From Anaerolineae bacterium (GTDB lineage Bacteria; Chloroflexota; Anaerolineae; Aggregatilineales; J027): 64,000 nt of DNA. Position numbers and translations under genes: made by a program. Under the pieces are notes generated by a model that was given only the letters and a program-made list of their open reading frames with translations, did no database searches and had not been told where the DNA came from. Location: positions 1 to 64,000 of the forward strand of contig JAJTXY010000020.1 in NCBI GenBank assembly GCA_021463865.1. The letters are read 5' to 3'. Shown piece by piece: positions 6,593 through 15,730 of the stretch (within the stretch, counting starts at the first letter, position 1; the number at the start of each line of letters is the position of its first letter).

Positions 6593-7149
6593 TGGCAGGT
6601 CGTCAAAGCAAGCTGACAGCTAAACGAAAAGCGCAAATTGTCGAATTGCTCTCCAAAGGGGCAACTGATAAAGATGTTTGCGCGTCAGTTGGTATTGACG
6701 AATCTACATTCTATGGATGGCTCAAAGATGGTCGAGAGAAACGATCATCCACAAAAATCGAATTTTTAGAGGCGGTCACACGCGCACGTGCCAGCGCCAG
6801 ATTAGTCGCCGTTGAATCGGTGCGATCGGGGATGTTGCCGATTGAAATTATCAGCGAGACGGAAGAGACGATCACCGAGACGCGATTGACAAGAGACGGC
6901 AAGCCTTATGAATACAGCAAAACCATCAATAAACGGATGGTACAGCAGCAGCCGGGGGACTGGCGGGCGGGAATTGAATATCTGAAGCGGCGTGATCCTG
7001 AACATTGGACAGACCGCGTAGTTGTTTCCTTCTCACCAGAGGCAGTCGCCATCATGCAGCAGTTAGGCATTGAACCATCGGAGGCCGTGCAGCAGTTTGA
7101 GGAATTGTTGCGGGAGACGGCGGCAAAGAAGGTGGCAGATGACCATTAA
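6592..7149 (+). CDS. Terminase small subunit
   Basis: It starts at ATG 6592 (TAATG overlap), not at the upstream GTG 6541. Residues about 10-50 form an HTH (AQIVELLSKGATDKDVCASVGIDESTFYGWLKDG in sense), the DNA-recognition domain of small terminases that binds the pac or cos site. The middle is helical (EFLEAVTRARASARLVAV) for oligomerisation, and the C-terminus is an acidic helix that could dock the large subunit. Length (185 aa) is normal. It overlaps the large subunit by 11 nt. Confidence 0.8.
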   Translation: MAGRQSKLTAKRKAQIVELLSKGATDKDVCASVGIDESTFYGWLKDGREKRSSTKIEFLEAVTRARASARLVAVESVRSGMLPIEIISETEETITETRLTRDGKPYEYSKTINKRMVQQQPGDWRAGIEYLKRRDPEHWTDRVVVSFSPEAVAIMQQLGIEPSEAVQQFEELLRETAAKKVADDH

Positions 7150-8659
7150 CACACAAGTGCTGGCAGAGCGGTGGGCGGAACGGGTTTTGCCGAAGGTAGA
7201 TAAGGGAGATTCTCTCAAGCAAGACATCCCGGATGTGGTCGAATGGGCGGAGGAGAATTTCTTCTTGCCCGAAACGAAGCGCCCGATTCAGTTGGCAAAG
7301 CATCAAAAAGAGATTCTACGATTGTTTAGCCAGCGGGATGCCGACGGGCGATTTAAGTACACGACGCTGCTGTATTCGACCATCAAAAAAAGCGGCAAGA
7401 CGACGATCAGCGGGTTGTATGCACGATGGGCAGCCGAATGTTGGGGGGACTTTCAAGAGGTCTATAACCTCGGTAACAAATTTAAGCAGGCCAAACAGCG
7501 AGCATTCAAGGCTATTCAGATGAGTTTATTCAGCGCACCGCCAGCCGTTCGGAAGCAGTGGGATTTGCAGGCGACGATTATGACCCATACGAGCGGGAGC
7601 ATTATCGAGGCGCTACCCATCAGCGCGGCAGGGGAGGCAGGTGGCAATCAATCGCTGACGGTATGGACGGAATTGTGGGGCTTCCAATATCCAGAGGCGC
7701 TGCTGATGTACGACGAACTGAAACCTGTGCCGACACGCGCATTAAGCCAGCGATTTGTTGATACCTACGCGGGTTTTAAAGGCGTATCCACCCTGCTCGA
7801 AGCGATTTGGGAGACGGGGCTTAAAGGCCAACGCCTGCATGATGAATTACCGATCTATGGCAACGACGCGGCGAGCTTGTGTGCCTATATTGACACCGGG
7901 GAAGCTGCTCGGCGGATGGCATGGCAGATCGGGGAGATCGGCGAGAAATATTATGCAGAACAGGCATTGACCGAAGACCCGATTAACTTTCGGCGGCATC
8001 ACTTAAATGAATGGGCCGAGAGCCAAGAACAACTGATCGCCTTGCCGCTGTGGGACCGGTTGGAAGATGACATCCAGATAGATGACCCTAGCAAGACGGA
8101 TGTGGTGATTGGCATCGATGCTTCGGTAAGCGGGGATTGCACGGCATTGGTCGCGGTGACAGTGGACGGTCAACAGGTGATTGAACTTGAGACGCATGTT
8201 TGGCAGCCGCCCACGAACGGGAAGATTGATTATAGCCAAACGATAGAGCCGCAATTGGCAGCCGCGATTGGACGGTATCGGGTAGTGGCAGTGGCGTATG
8301 ACCCGTATCAACTGCATGACCTGATGACACGATGGAGCAAGGATTATCCACACATTGAATTTTATCCCTTCCCACAGACAGGGGAGCGATTGCAGGCAGA
8401 CACGGCGTTGGTGGGACGGGTGAATCAGGGCACATTAACGCACACTGGAAATCAGGTGCTTCGCCAGCATGTGCAAAACGCAGATGGCAAGCCGTCCGGG
8501 GACAAGGCCATTCGTATTGTGAAGCGGGAAAACAACAAACCCGTTGATGCGGTCGTGGCACTTTCAATGGCGGCATGGAAGGCCAGTGAATTATTCAACA
8601 AGCCAAGCGGGATACCCGTGATGCAGATTCGGGTCAAGGATAGGCGAGTGAACCGATGA
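7139..8659 (+). CDS. Terminase large subunit (packaging ATPase/nuclease)
   Basis: The 506-residue motor packages phage DNA into proheads. The ATPase half has a deviant Walker A (TIKKSGKTT, about 82-90) and a Walker B-like hydrophobic strand ending in Glu (LTVWTE). The C-terminal RNase H-fold nuclease shows the acidic residues in VIGIDAS (about 325), AYDPYQ (about 386) and DAVVALS (about 469). ATG 7139 gives the usual small/large overlap. Length and order before the portal are canonical for siphoviruses. Confidence 0.88.
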   Translation: MTINTQVLAERWAERVLPKVDKGDSLKQDIPDVVEWAEENFFLPETKRPIQLAKHQKEILRLFSQRDADGRFKYTTLLYSTIKKSGKTTISGLYARWAAECWGDFQEVYNLGNKFKQAKQRAFKAIQMSLFSAPPAVRKQWDLQATIMTHTSGSIIEALPISAAGEAGGNQSLTVWTELWGFQYPEALLMYDELKPVPTRALSQRFVDTYAGFKGVSTLLEAIWETGLKGQRLHDELPIYGNDAASLCAYIDTGEAARRMAWQIGEIGEKYYAEQALTEDPINFRRHHLNEWAESQEQLIALPLWDRLEDDIQIDDPSKTDVVIGIDASVSGDCTALVAVTVDGQQVIELETHVWQPPTNGKIDYSQTIEPQLAAAIGRYRVVAVAYDPYQLHDLMTRWSKDYPHIEFYPFPQTGERLQADTALVGRVNQGTLTHTGNQVLRQHVQNADGKPSGDKAIRIVKRENNKPVDAVVALSMAAWKASELFNKPSGIPVMQIRVKDRRVNR

Positions 8660-10089
8660 ATCCGAAAAAGTGGCCTGTGATTCGAGAATTGATTGGACGG
8701 GTGCGGAGTCTGATTATTACCACCCGGCAGCGCTGGGCGTATCGGGCAACGAAAGATTTGACCCGGCCCGATTCGGCGTTTTGGGACAAGGCACGGCGTG
8801 GGTTGGCGGTGGGACTTGAAATATCTGGGCTGCTGCTGAAGCCACTTGCCTCGAAAACGTCGCAATGGGTGATGGGGAAACCGCTGCAATTTAAGCAGAG
8901 CAATCCGCGCAACCAAGAGGCGCTCAATGAATGGTGGGCAGAGAACCACAGCGAGATTTTGTTTGGGTATGAGGAAGGCGTGGCGCTCGGAAATTATTAT
9001 CTGGTGGTCAACGGGGATTTGAGCATTACGGCTGTGCAGGATGATGTGGTTGACCCGATTGTTGATGAACAGGATTATTCCAAAATTATTGGCTGGAAGA
9101 TTACGCAGCGATTCCAGCATCCGACTGAAATCGGACGGTACATGGTTGAAATTAATGAATACACCGATACCGAGCGGGTGCGGCGTGTGCAGTTTGAGAA
9201 AGGCCCGGAACAGATTGAGCGCTTCCCCAATCTGATTGGGATTTGCCCGGTGATTCATATCGCCAATAACCGCGCTTCCAATGATGTGTATGGACAGCCG
9301 GAGGGTGCAGCGCTGGTAACGAATAATAAAAGCCTGCTGCATCGTTATGGTGAGATTGTGGACGCGGGGTTGGATGGCAATATCAAACAGGGTCGGGCCA
9401 CCCCCACGATTGAATTTAAGGATGCCCAGTCGGTCAAGCAGTTCATGGATATGTATGGGAAGACTGAGGTTGACCCGGAAACAGGCGAAAGAAGTACGTA
9501 TGTGGAATTTGACGCGGACAAACTGATGGCCGTCGCGGGCAAATTTACGTATCAATCGCCGGCGGCATTTGCAGAGGAGACCGAGAAGCTGCTGGGCATC
9601 CTCTATTGGCTGTTCTTGGAGCATGTCGAAATCCCCGAATTTGTGATGGGGACGGCGATTGCATCGTCTAAGGCCAGCGCGGAAATCCAGATGCCCGTGT
9701 TCATCCGGTGGATCGAAAAGAAGCGCGGACAGGTATCGGGGTGGGTGCTTCAATTGGCCGAAGTCGTGAACGCATTGCAGGCGTTGACTATGTCCGGTGT
9801 GACCCGCGAAAAGCCCTCGATCGTGTGGGACGAATTGACCAGCGAAGACGGGGCCTTGACGCAGAAGTATGTGGAATGGGCCTACAGCGAAGGGCTGATT
9901 GACAAGAAGACGGCGCTGATGTTGGCACCCAAGAAGATCGAGGATATTGACGCGGTGTTGGCAAAGGCGGCAGCCGAGCGCAAAAACGATGATGAACAGC
10001 AAGATCGGGAGTTCACACGGGCGCTACGGAGCAATCAGGATGCCGAGGATGATGACGAAGAAGATACCGATATAGAGTTGGCTGCATAG
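8656..10089 (+). CDS. Portal protein (SPP1 gp6/HK97 type)
   Basis: It has 477 residues and is placed directly after the terminase with an ATGA overlap. Features include a basic N-terminus, the SGLLLKPLASKTSQWVMGKP helix, a wing region and a long C-terminal helical and acidic tail (DDDEEDTDIELAA). The portal forms the dodecameric channel at the capsid vertex and docks the terminase. Assignment rests on position, length and overall pattern rather than one diagnostic motif. Confidence 0.78.
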   Translation: MNPKKWPVIRELIGRVRSLIITTRQRWAYRATKDLTRPDSAFWDKARRGLAVGLEISGLLLKPLASKTSQWVMGKPLQFKQSNPRNQEALNEWWAENHSEILFGYEEGVALGNYYLVVNGDLSITAVQDDVVDPIVDEQDYSKIIGWKITQRFQHPTEIGRYMVEINEYTDTERVRRVQFEKGPEQIERFPNLIGICPVIHIANNRASNDVYGQPEGAALVTNNKSLLHRYGEIVDAGLDGNIKQGRATPTIEFKDAQSVKQFMDMYGKTEVDPETGERSTYVEFDADKLMAVAGKFTYQSPAAFAEETEKLLGILYWLFLEHVEIPEFVMGTAIASSKASAEIQMPVFIRWIEKKRGQVSGWVLQLAEVVNALQALTMSGVTREKPSIVWDELTSEDGALTQKYVEWAYSEGLIDKKTALMLAPKKIEDIDAVLAKAAAERKNDDEQQDREFTRALRSNQDAEDDDEEDTDIELAA

Positions 10090-10107
10090 GGTTAGAGAAA
10101 GACGCTT

Positions 10108-11244
10108 ATGGCACAGAGTTGGGATTCTAAGCGGAAGCAACACGAACGGGCGATGGATGAACGCCTGCAACGTGAATTGCTGGGTCTGGCCGGAAGGATT
10201 GGGGCACAGATTCAACGCGCCGCGACGGATCGTAACGAGGCAGGATTAGCGATTGTGCCACCGCGACGACGGGCCATCCGCGAACGACTGAAGACACAGA
10301 TCTGGGAGCAGGAGCTGCGGCCTTATTTCATTGGGAATGGGGACGAGCCGCTGATTGGGCCAGAGCCGCAGAGCGATTATATGCGGACGATCCGGGACGG
10401 GGTACGTGGGGCGATTGCGCTCCAGCTTGACCGCCAGATTAGCATCCTTCGGAAGTATGCGGACGACACGGTTTTTAATTATTTGACCGGGCCGAGGCCG
10501 TTTACGATTCAAAGGCAGATGAACCCCATCCCCAGCCCTTCCCCTAACAAAGGGAAGGGAGTGATTAAAGAGATTGGCGGGGTGGCGCGGGTGATGACGT
10601 ATGACCCATTTCACCTATTTGTTTATGGGGATCAGCCGTATCGGTTATCTGATCGGGGTTGGCAGACGGGGATTGAAACCCGCAAGGCGATTGATGCGCT
10701 GATTGATTTGCATGTCCCACGCGGGACCAGCGCGGTTAACATGGCGGATATGTTGGTGCCATACCTTTGGCCTGAAGCGGCAAGGGTAACAACCCGGACA
10801 CCCTATGGGGAAGTGGGTAGTTATTGGGCGCGGCGATTGGCCCGGACGGAGATCACGGCGGCGAGTGGACGGGGCCTGATTAATTACAGCGCGGGAAATC
10901 TCTATATTGAGGAGATTGATTGGGTGCTGTCGCATCGGCATGGGCCAAAGGACGCGGATATTTGTGACCAGTTGGCGGCAAATGGGCCATATAAAAAGAA
11001 TCAAGTGCCGCTATACCCGGCCCATCCGCATGATCGCTGCAATCTACAGCCCAGAGTAACACGGACGCCGGGGCAGGTGACACAGGAATTGCGCGACATG
11101 ATTAATGCGCCGATCCAGATTCGACCCCCAGAGATTCAGCGGCTGCAAGGGGCATTTAACCCGGTGTGGGCCGTCGGCGCGATGTTGGTGGGGGCGTGGG
11201 TAGTGGATGTGTTGGGAGAAGGATCAGAACAAGATGCAGCGTGA
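10108..11244 (+). CDS. Minor head protein, Mu gpF-like (head morphogenesis)
   Basis: The 378-residue product carries the C-terminal MuF signature: RRLARTEITAASGRG, then WVLSHRHGP...DICDQLA and a P-LYPAHPHDRCNL end, where Cys/His/Asp residues form the conserved module. It lies right after the portal, as in SPP1 gp7 phages, and is probably injected or located at the portal vertex. Codons about 139-152 (NPIPSPSPNKGKG) are encoded by a copy of a dispersed GC-rich hairpin repeat (10524-10560), inserted in frame. Confidence 0.75.
   Translation: MAQSWDSKRKQHERAMDERLQRELLGLAGRIGAQIQRAATDRNEAGLAIVPPRRRAIRERLKTQIWEQELRPYFIGNGDEPLIGPEPQSDYMRTIRDGVRGAIALQLDRQISILRKYADDTVFNYLTGPRPFTIQRQMNPIPSPSPNKGKGVIKEIGGVARVMTYDPFHLFVYGDQPYRLSDRGWQTGIETRKAIDALIDLHVPRGTSAVNMADMLVPYLWPEAARVTTRTPYGEVGSYWARRLARTEITAASGRGLINYSAGNLYIEEIDWVLSHRHGPKDADICDQLAANGPYKKNQVPLYPAHPHDRCNLQPRVTRTPGQVTQELRDMINAPIQIRPPEIQRLQGAFNPVWAVGAMLVGAWVVDVLGEGSEQDAA
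10524..10560 (+). repeat. Dispersed C-rich hairpin repeat, copy 1 (inside a coding region)
   Basis: A CCCCATCCCCAG leader is followed by the hairpin CCCTTCCC (10536-10543)/GGGAAGGG (10552-10559). The same layout occurs at 14185-14227 and 32288-32328. Here it is read through in frame in the MuF-like gene, adding a Pro/Ser/Lys-rich stretch. Confidence 0.7.
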
Positions 11245-11731
11245 AGCCATACGGCTGGATATTGGTAGCGGCGATCAGACCGGGGAAAGCGAATTTTTGC
11301 GGGTTGATCCGTTTGTGGATAGCTCCGACATCAAGGCCATGATGTGGGACTTGCCCTTCGCTGATGATTCGGTAGATGAGATATTTACGTCTCATGCGCT
11401 GGAACACATCGGGCGGGGACAGGTGGTGGAGACATTGACCGAATGGCGGCGGGTCATCAAACCGGGGGGCAAGATTACGATCCGCGTGCCTGATCTGGTG
11501 TGGTGTTGCGAACACTGGCTACAAGTTGCCAAAGAAAACCCAACCGAGTGCGATGGATGGGATATGGCTGTTTTATTCGGAAGCCAAACCCATGAAGGCG
11601 AGTATCACAAAACGGGATTCACCTATCCGCTGATGGCGAAATATTTGTATCAGGCGGGATTGCGATTAGATCATTTTGAAAAGCTGTGGACACATAGCCA
11701 GCAGACGCTTAGTTTTGAGGTGAGCAAATGA
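11234..11731 (+). CDS. SAM-dependent methyltransferase (class I, type 11-like)
   Basis: Motif I LDIGSGDQ lies at the very start (ATG 11234, GGGAGAAGG upstream; ATG 11207 is possible). Later elements are DLPFADDSVDEIFTSHALEHI, which is the typical motif II/III region, and LTEWRRVIKPGGKITIRVPD, the post-III strand. At 165 residues it is a minimal Rossmann fold and substrate cannot be predicted. It overlaps the next gene, a glycosyltransferase, by ATGA, so a sugar or protein modification role is possible. Confidence 0.78.
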   Translation: MQREAIRLDIGSGDQTGESEFLRVDPFVDSSDIKAMMWDLPFADDSVDEIFTSHALEHIGRGQVVETLTEWRRVIKPGGKITIRVPDLVWCCEHWLQVAKENPTECDGWDMAVLFGSQTHEGEYHKTGFTYPLMAKYLYQAGLRLDHFEKLWTHSQQTLSFEVSK

Positions 11732-12513
11732 AGATCGGGATTGTCACAATCGCCTATGCGCTGGCAGCGGCAACCCATCAAATGATTGAGACGGCGCTGC
11801 GGGATGCAAAACACGAACGGGAAATGCACCTATTTCTGCACAGCGGACACGGGATGGTACGAAGTACCTGTGAACACTGGGCCAAACATGAAGCGGTGGT
11901 TTATTACCCGTATGGCACCAATCGCGGCCTCGCACGGTCATGGAACGAGGGCATGTTGGCGGCGTATGGGAACGGGTGCGATGTGGTGTTGATTGTCAAC
12001 GATGACATCGTGTTTAACGCCGGGGATGTGGACACATTAGCCGAATATGCCGTGAGTCACCGCGAAAACTTTATTGTGACCTGTCGGGGGTGGAATCATA
12101 GCTTGGGCAAAGACGACAGCATTGGGTATTCGTGCTTCGCCATCAACCCCGTCGCATTGGAGCAGGCGGGAATGTTCGATCAGAACTTCTTCCCGATCTA
12201 TTTTGAGGATAACGATTATCACCGCCGGGCTACCTTTGCCGGATTAACCGAGGGGCATTGCACTGATACCCGATTGGAGCATGGGGGCAGCGCCACAGTC
12301 CGATTTGGTGGGCCAGAATATCGTAGACAGCACAATGCTACCTTTGAGGCGAACAAACGCTACTACATAAAGAAGTGGGGCGGGGAGCCACATAAAGAGA
12401 CCTATATGACCCCGTTTAATGTTCCTTGGATGACTGGGTATATATCGCCGGAAAAACGGGACGCGCCCTATGGCGCATTTGACCGGGCCGATTTAGCAAT
12501 TGTCGAGTTCTGA
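11728..12513 (+). CDS. GT-A fold glycosyltransferase (family 2-like)
   Basis: The N-terminus reads KIGIVTIAY, then NRGLARSWNEGMLAA and a VLIVNDDIVF segment whose NDD is the metal/nucleotide-sugar DxD equivalent. FEDNDYHRRA is the usual acceptor-side acidic motif. The fold and motif order fit a GT2 inverting transferase of 261 residues. It lies in the head module, coupled to the methyltransferase. It may decorate virion proteins or the host surface; this is inference. Confidence 0.78.
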   Translation: MKIGIVTIAYALAAATHQMIETALRDAKHEREMHLFLHSGHGMVRSTCEHWAKHEAVVYYPYGTNRGLARSWNEGMLAAYGNGCDVVLIVNDDIVFNAGDVDTLAEYAVSHRENFIVTCRGWNHSLGKDDSIGYSCFAINPVALEQAGMFDQNFFPIYFEDNDYHRRATFAGLTEGHCTDTRLEHGGSATVRFGGPEYRRQHNATFEANKRYYIKKWGGEPHKETYMTPFNVPWMTGYISPEKRDAPYGAFDRADLAIVEF

Positions 12514-12537
12514 TAAGCCACTTTCTGTGAGGCGACT

Positions 12538-14184
12538 ATGGCAGAGAAGTATTTCACAATTCCACTCTCGAATCATCCGGCACTTTTGGAGGTGCAGCAA
12601 TATCTACGCGCCAAGCTGCCAGAGGTGACAACGTGGCAGGACCCGGCGACGTTTCATATCACGCTGGTGTTCATCACGGATGACATGGGGAAGGATGCCA
12701 GCACGATCACCCCACCGGCGCTACCCGCGTTTGGTATCGGGGCATGGGGATTGGATTATTTCAATACGCCAGACGGCCTCGCGGTGCATTTGGCAGTGGA
12801 GCGCAATCCACAATTGACCGCCTTGCAGACGATGTTGTTCTATGGCGCGTTTTGGAATGGCATGGCGCTGAGTGACAAAAGCTGGCCTGCGCTGTGGAAA
12901 CCCCATATCACATTGGCGTATATGCCCATGCCAGAAGAGCCGATGAATTTATCAATGGAACTGCCCACGCCCGTTCATTTGCAGGCCGAGCGGTTTGCCC
13001 TGAGTGAAGGCGAGTATGTGGAAGTGGCGAATTATCCACTGATGATGACCATGCCGGGGCAGGCGGCCGAAATTGCGGAGATGGCACGGATCCAAGGCGG
13101 GTGGCTCTTTACTGAGTTTAAGGGCAATCACCCCAAAAACATACCGCTATTCCCCGGCGTGGATATTGACTCGCTGACGGCTGGGGATAATGAACCGAAG
13201 TACGTGATACTTCCGGTGGCTGAAGCTGACGTGGTTAGCGCGAATGGGATTTATTACAGCGAGGAATTTGTATCGGAAATCGAACGCCAGATGATTGCCA
13301 AACGTCCGACGGGCAATCAGGGCCATATCAAGGATGAAGACCGCGAGACGGTTTTCCCAACCCCGGCGGGCTATTGGGTGGGCGCGACCCGCACAGGCAA
13401 AACACTCTGGGGCAAGGCTTATTTGCCACCGAATCACCCGATGCGAGAGATGGTATTACGCGCTCTGGCAGTGGGGGGAGGCATGGCGACTTCGATTTAT
13501 GGGACCGGCAATCGAGTGTGGGACAAGACACGTGCTGCCTTTGTTGCCATCGCCAAAGAATTCAATTTGGAGCATATAGATTTCGCTCCATCAGAACGGG
13601 CAGGCGTTGGAAGTTTGGCGCGTGTGCCGGTGGTCGTATCGGAAATGAAGCATCAGGAGGACATGAAGATGCCAGAGAAGGCAGACATCATCAAGGAATT
13701 GACGGTGGGTGATATTCCACAACCGCTGAAAGACGCGATTGTGGGGGAATCATCGGCGGTCAAGGTGTTGGCGGAGATGCGTCAACAGTTGGGGCTTGGC
13801 GAGAAAGATGATCTGACGAAGGTCATTGCGGAACTGAAGGCCAAGAAGGACAAGATCGAGACGGACGCGATTGAAGCCGCGATCATCAGCGAAGTGAAGG
13901 CTCAGGTCATGCCCAGCGTCACGGTTGAAACCGATGGCGTGAAGGCCGTCCGGGGGACCATCGCTGAATTTGTACGGGCACGCAAACCCGGCCTCGGTGA
14001 CGTGTCGAAGGTTGTGAAGGAGATCGCCGAGGGTGATTTGGCGAAGGGGCTGTATGCAGGTGTGGTCACGAGCGCGATGGGGCCAGCGTTGGGGCATAGT
14101 GCCGGGGGTCAACAGGGGCAGGCAGGCAGCGGGATGTTGAGTCCTGAGAGCCAGAAGGCGCTCGCCGAATCCAAGAAAGCCTAA
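12538..14184 (+). CDS. Fusion: 2H phosphoesterase + prohead protease + scaffold
   Basis: Three parts are visible. Residues 1-185 carry two HxT motifs (FHITLVFI about 38, PHITLAYM about 122), diagnostic of 2H/LigT RNA phosphoesterases. Residues about 200-375 look like a phage prohead protease, with His in QGHIKDED (about 262) and Ser in GMATSIYG (about 318). Residues 375-500 are charged coiled coil, a scaffold/delta domain, followed by a Gly/Gln-rich tail. The position before the decoration and capsid genes fits protease plus scaffold. Family identity of the protease is inferred. Confidence 0.72.
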   Translation: MAEKYFTIPLSNHPALLEVQQYLRAKLPEVTTWQDPATFHITLVFITDDMGKDASTITPPALPAFGIGAWGLDYFNTPDGLAVHLAVERNPQLTALQTMLFYGAFWNGMALSDKSWPALWKPHITLAYMPMPEEPMNLSMELPTPVHLQAERFALSEGEYVEVANYPLMMTMPGQAAEIAEMARIQGGWLFTEFKGNHPKNIPLFPGVDIDSLTAGDNEPKYVILPVAEADVVSANGIYYSEEFVSEIERQMIAKRPTGNQGHIKDEDRETVFPTPAGYWVGATRTGKTLWGKAYLPPNHPMREMVLRALAVGGGMATSIYGTGNRVWDKTRAAFVAIAKEFNLEHIDFAPSERAGVGSLARVPVVVSEMKHQEDMKMPEKADIIKELTVGDIPQPLKDAIVGESSAVKVLAEMRQQLGLGEKDDLTKVIAELKAKKDKIETDAIEAAIISEVKAQVMPSVTVETDGVKAVRGTIAEFVRARKPGLGDVSKVVKEIAEGDLAKGLYAGVVTSAMGPALGHSAGGQQGQAGSGMLSPESQKALAESKKA

Positions 14185-14227
14185 GCATCCCCACCCCTAG
14201 CCCCTCCCCATAGCAATAGGGAGGGGG
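14185..14227 (+). repeat. Dispersed C-rich hairpin repeat, copy 2
   Basis: ATCCCCACCCCTAG leader, then CCCCTCCC (14201-14208) paired with GGGAGGGG (14219-14226). It starts at the stop codon of the protease/scaffold gene, in the short gap before the decoration gene, where the hairpin could tune downstream expression. Confidence 0.75.
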
Positions 14228-14274
14228 AGAAGAGTGGATATTGAACGCGAATGAGTATGAAGGAGACATGAGAA

Positions 14275-14643
14275 ATGGCAGCAGGTGACAACACCTATTT
14301 TGATAACGATGGCAAGGCGGTTGAAGTTGCCCTAACCAGCACCGTCGCCAAAGGGCAAGTGATCTATGCCGACGGTTGGTTGGGACTGGCGAGCGATGAT
14401 GGGATAAGCGGTGACACGATTGCCCTGAACATTGACGAGCGGGCCTATCAGCTGACGGTGCCGGCAGCGTTGGCAGTGGCGAAGGGCGCGGAAATCTGGA
14501 TTGATGTGACCGACCTAACCGGACATATCCCGGATGAGACCGCGTATTACACCGCGACTGGGGCCAACCGCGTTCGCATGTTCAAGGCGATGGAAGCCAA
14601 AGACGCGAACAACGTGGTGATCGTCAAGATGCTGCAACAGTAG
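14275..14643 (+). CDS. Capsid decoration/cement protein (DUF2190-like)
   Basis: AAGGAG precedes ATG 14275. The 122-residue product is a small beta protein (VEVALTSTVAKGQVIYADGWLGLA) with the pattern of DUF2190 capsid cement proteins, which trimerise on the capsid surface. Its place directly before the major capsid gene, after the protease, is the classical lambda gpD/HK97-type order. Confidence 0.7.
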   Translation: MAAGDNTYFDNDGKAVEVALTSTVAKGQVIYADGWLGLASDDGISGDTIALNIDERAYQLTVPAALAVAKGAEIWIDVTDLTGHIPDETAYYTATGANRVRMFKAMEAKDANNVVIVKMLQQ

Positions 14644-14702
14644 CGCGGCATCATCGAATTCGATTCAGAGAAAGACAGTTATCCAAGCGAGTGAGGTGAA
14701 GT

Positions 14703-15716
14703 ATGGTCAATTTGATTAGCAAGGACATTCTTGCTAAGGAAAAACCCAAGCTGCAATTCGACAAAGGGTTTGATTTGCGCAATGTGACCGCCGAGGGCAA
14801 AGACGGGGTGATTGCGGAATTCGTCGGTACGGGTGATTTTGCGACGGCGTGGCGCGAACGCCGAATCTATGAGATTGACGCGGGACGTGATTCGGAACCG
14901 ATTTTATACACGCCCCTCTACAGCATCGTGGAAGATGCCAGCCTGCCCGAAATCGTCCCGATTTACCGTCTAGGGCCAGCCGGGGTGATTTTCAATGAGG
15001 TCAAAGAAGGCGGAGAGGCGCATTTTGTCACCGTGCAAAGCGGCGACATCAGCGTGCGTATTCGCTGGTATAACGTCGCGCTGGAATACAGCAAGAAATT
15101 GCGGATGTATAACCAGCTATGGACGGTCTCATCGGTGGAACGGCAGGTTGGGGTGGCCCACAACGCGCTGCTGAACAACATCCACTTCTCCCCTATCTTG
15201 ACGGCGAGTTATGCGGCGGCGAACCAGACGGCGGCGGCAAGCGGCCAAGGCGGGTTGCTGCAAAACGTTCTGCGCACGATTGAGAACGGCGTCACCCATG
15301 CTAAAGCGGATGGCACGAATCCGCGCCGAGGGCCATATAACCTCGTGATTTCGAGTTCCAACATGTTCACGGTTGAACGCGCACTTCGTCGCGTGCCTCA
15401 ACAGGGCTTTGATGAGCAATCGAGTGTCCTGAACATGATCCAGAACATCATCGTCTATGACGGCTGGACGGGCTTGCGCGGCAAGAAAACCGTCACTTAT
15501 TCGGGCGTGACAGCCAACAAAGCCTATCTGGTCAATGCGGGCCAGAAGGAAATGGATTTCCTGAGCTTCGTCAAGCAATCGCTCGATATGGCGGTTGGGA
15601 ATGCTGATGTGAGTCGCGGAATTGAAGAGCAGGTTGTCTGGGACGTGCATCTGGGCGCGTATGCCAATCCGATTGCGGCGGTGGAAGAAATTACCCTGCC
15701 CACTAGCGGCGCTTAA
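14703..15716 (+). CDS. Major capsid protein
   Basis: A strong GAGGTGA lies before ATG 14703. At 337 residues, in the position after protease and decoration genes and before connectors, this is the HK97-fold capsid subunit. Typical features are an N-terminal helical arm, an extended loop region (EGGEAHFVTVQSGD) and a long central helix (SSVERQVGVAHNALLNN). The assignment is by context and length; no single motif is diagnostic in this group. Confidence 0.78.
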   Translation: MVNLISKDILAKEKPKLQFDKGFDLRNVTAEGKDGVIAEFVGTGDFATAWRERRIYEIDAGRDSEPILYTPLYSIVEDASLPEIVPIYRLGPAGVIFNEVKEGGEAHFVTVQSGDISVRIRWYNVALEYSKKLRMYNQLWTVSSVERQVGVAHNALLNNIHFSPILTASYAAANQTAAASGQGGLLQNVLRTIENGVTHAKADGTNPRRGPYNLVISSSNMFTVERALRRVPQQGFDEQSSVLNMIQNIIVYDGWTGLRGKKTVTYSGVTANKAYLVNAGQKEMDFLSFVKQSLDMAVGNADVSRGIEEQVVWDVHLGAYANPIAAVEEITLPTSGA

Positions 15717-15730
15717 CTGAGGACAGACCT

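Noticed and set aside
8452-10002. A 516-codon open frame on the minus strand opposite the portal gene
   Set aside because: It lies wholly antisense to the terminase end and portal gene, lacks a ribosome binding site and has a His/Arg/Leu-rich composition typical of GC-driven shadow frames.
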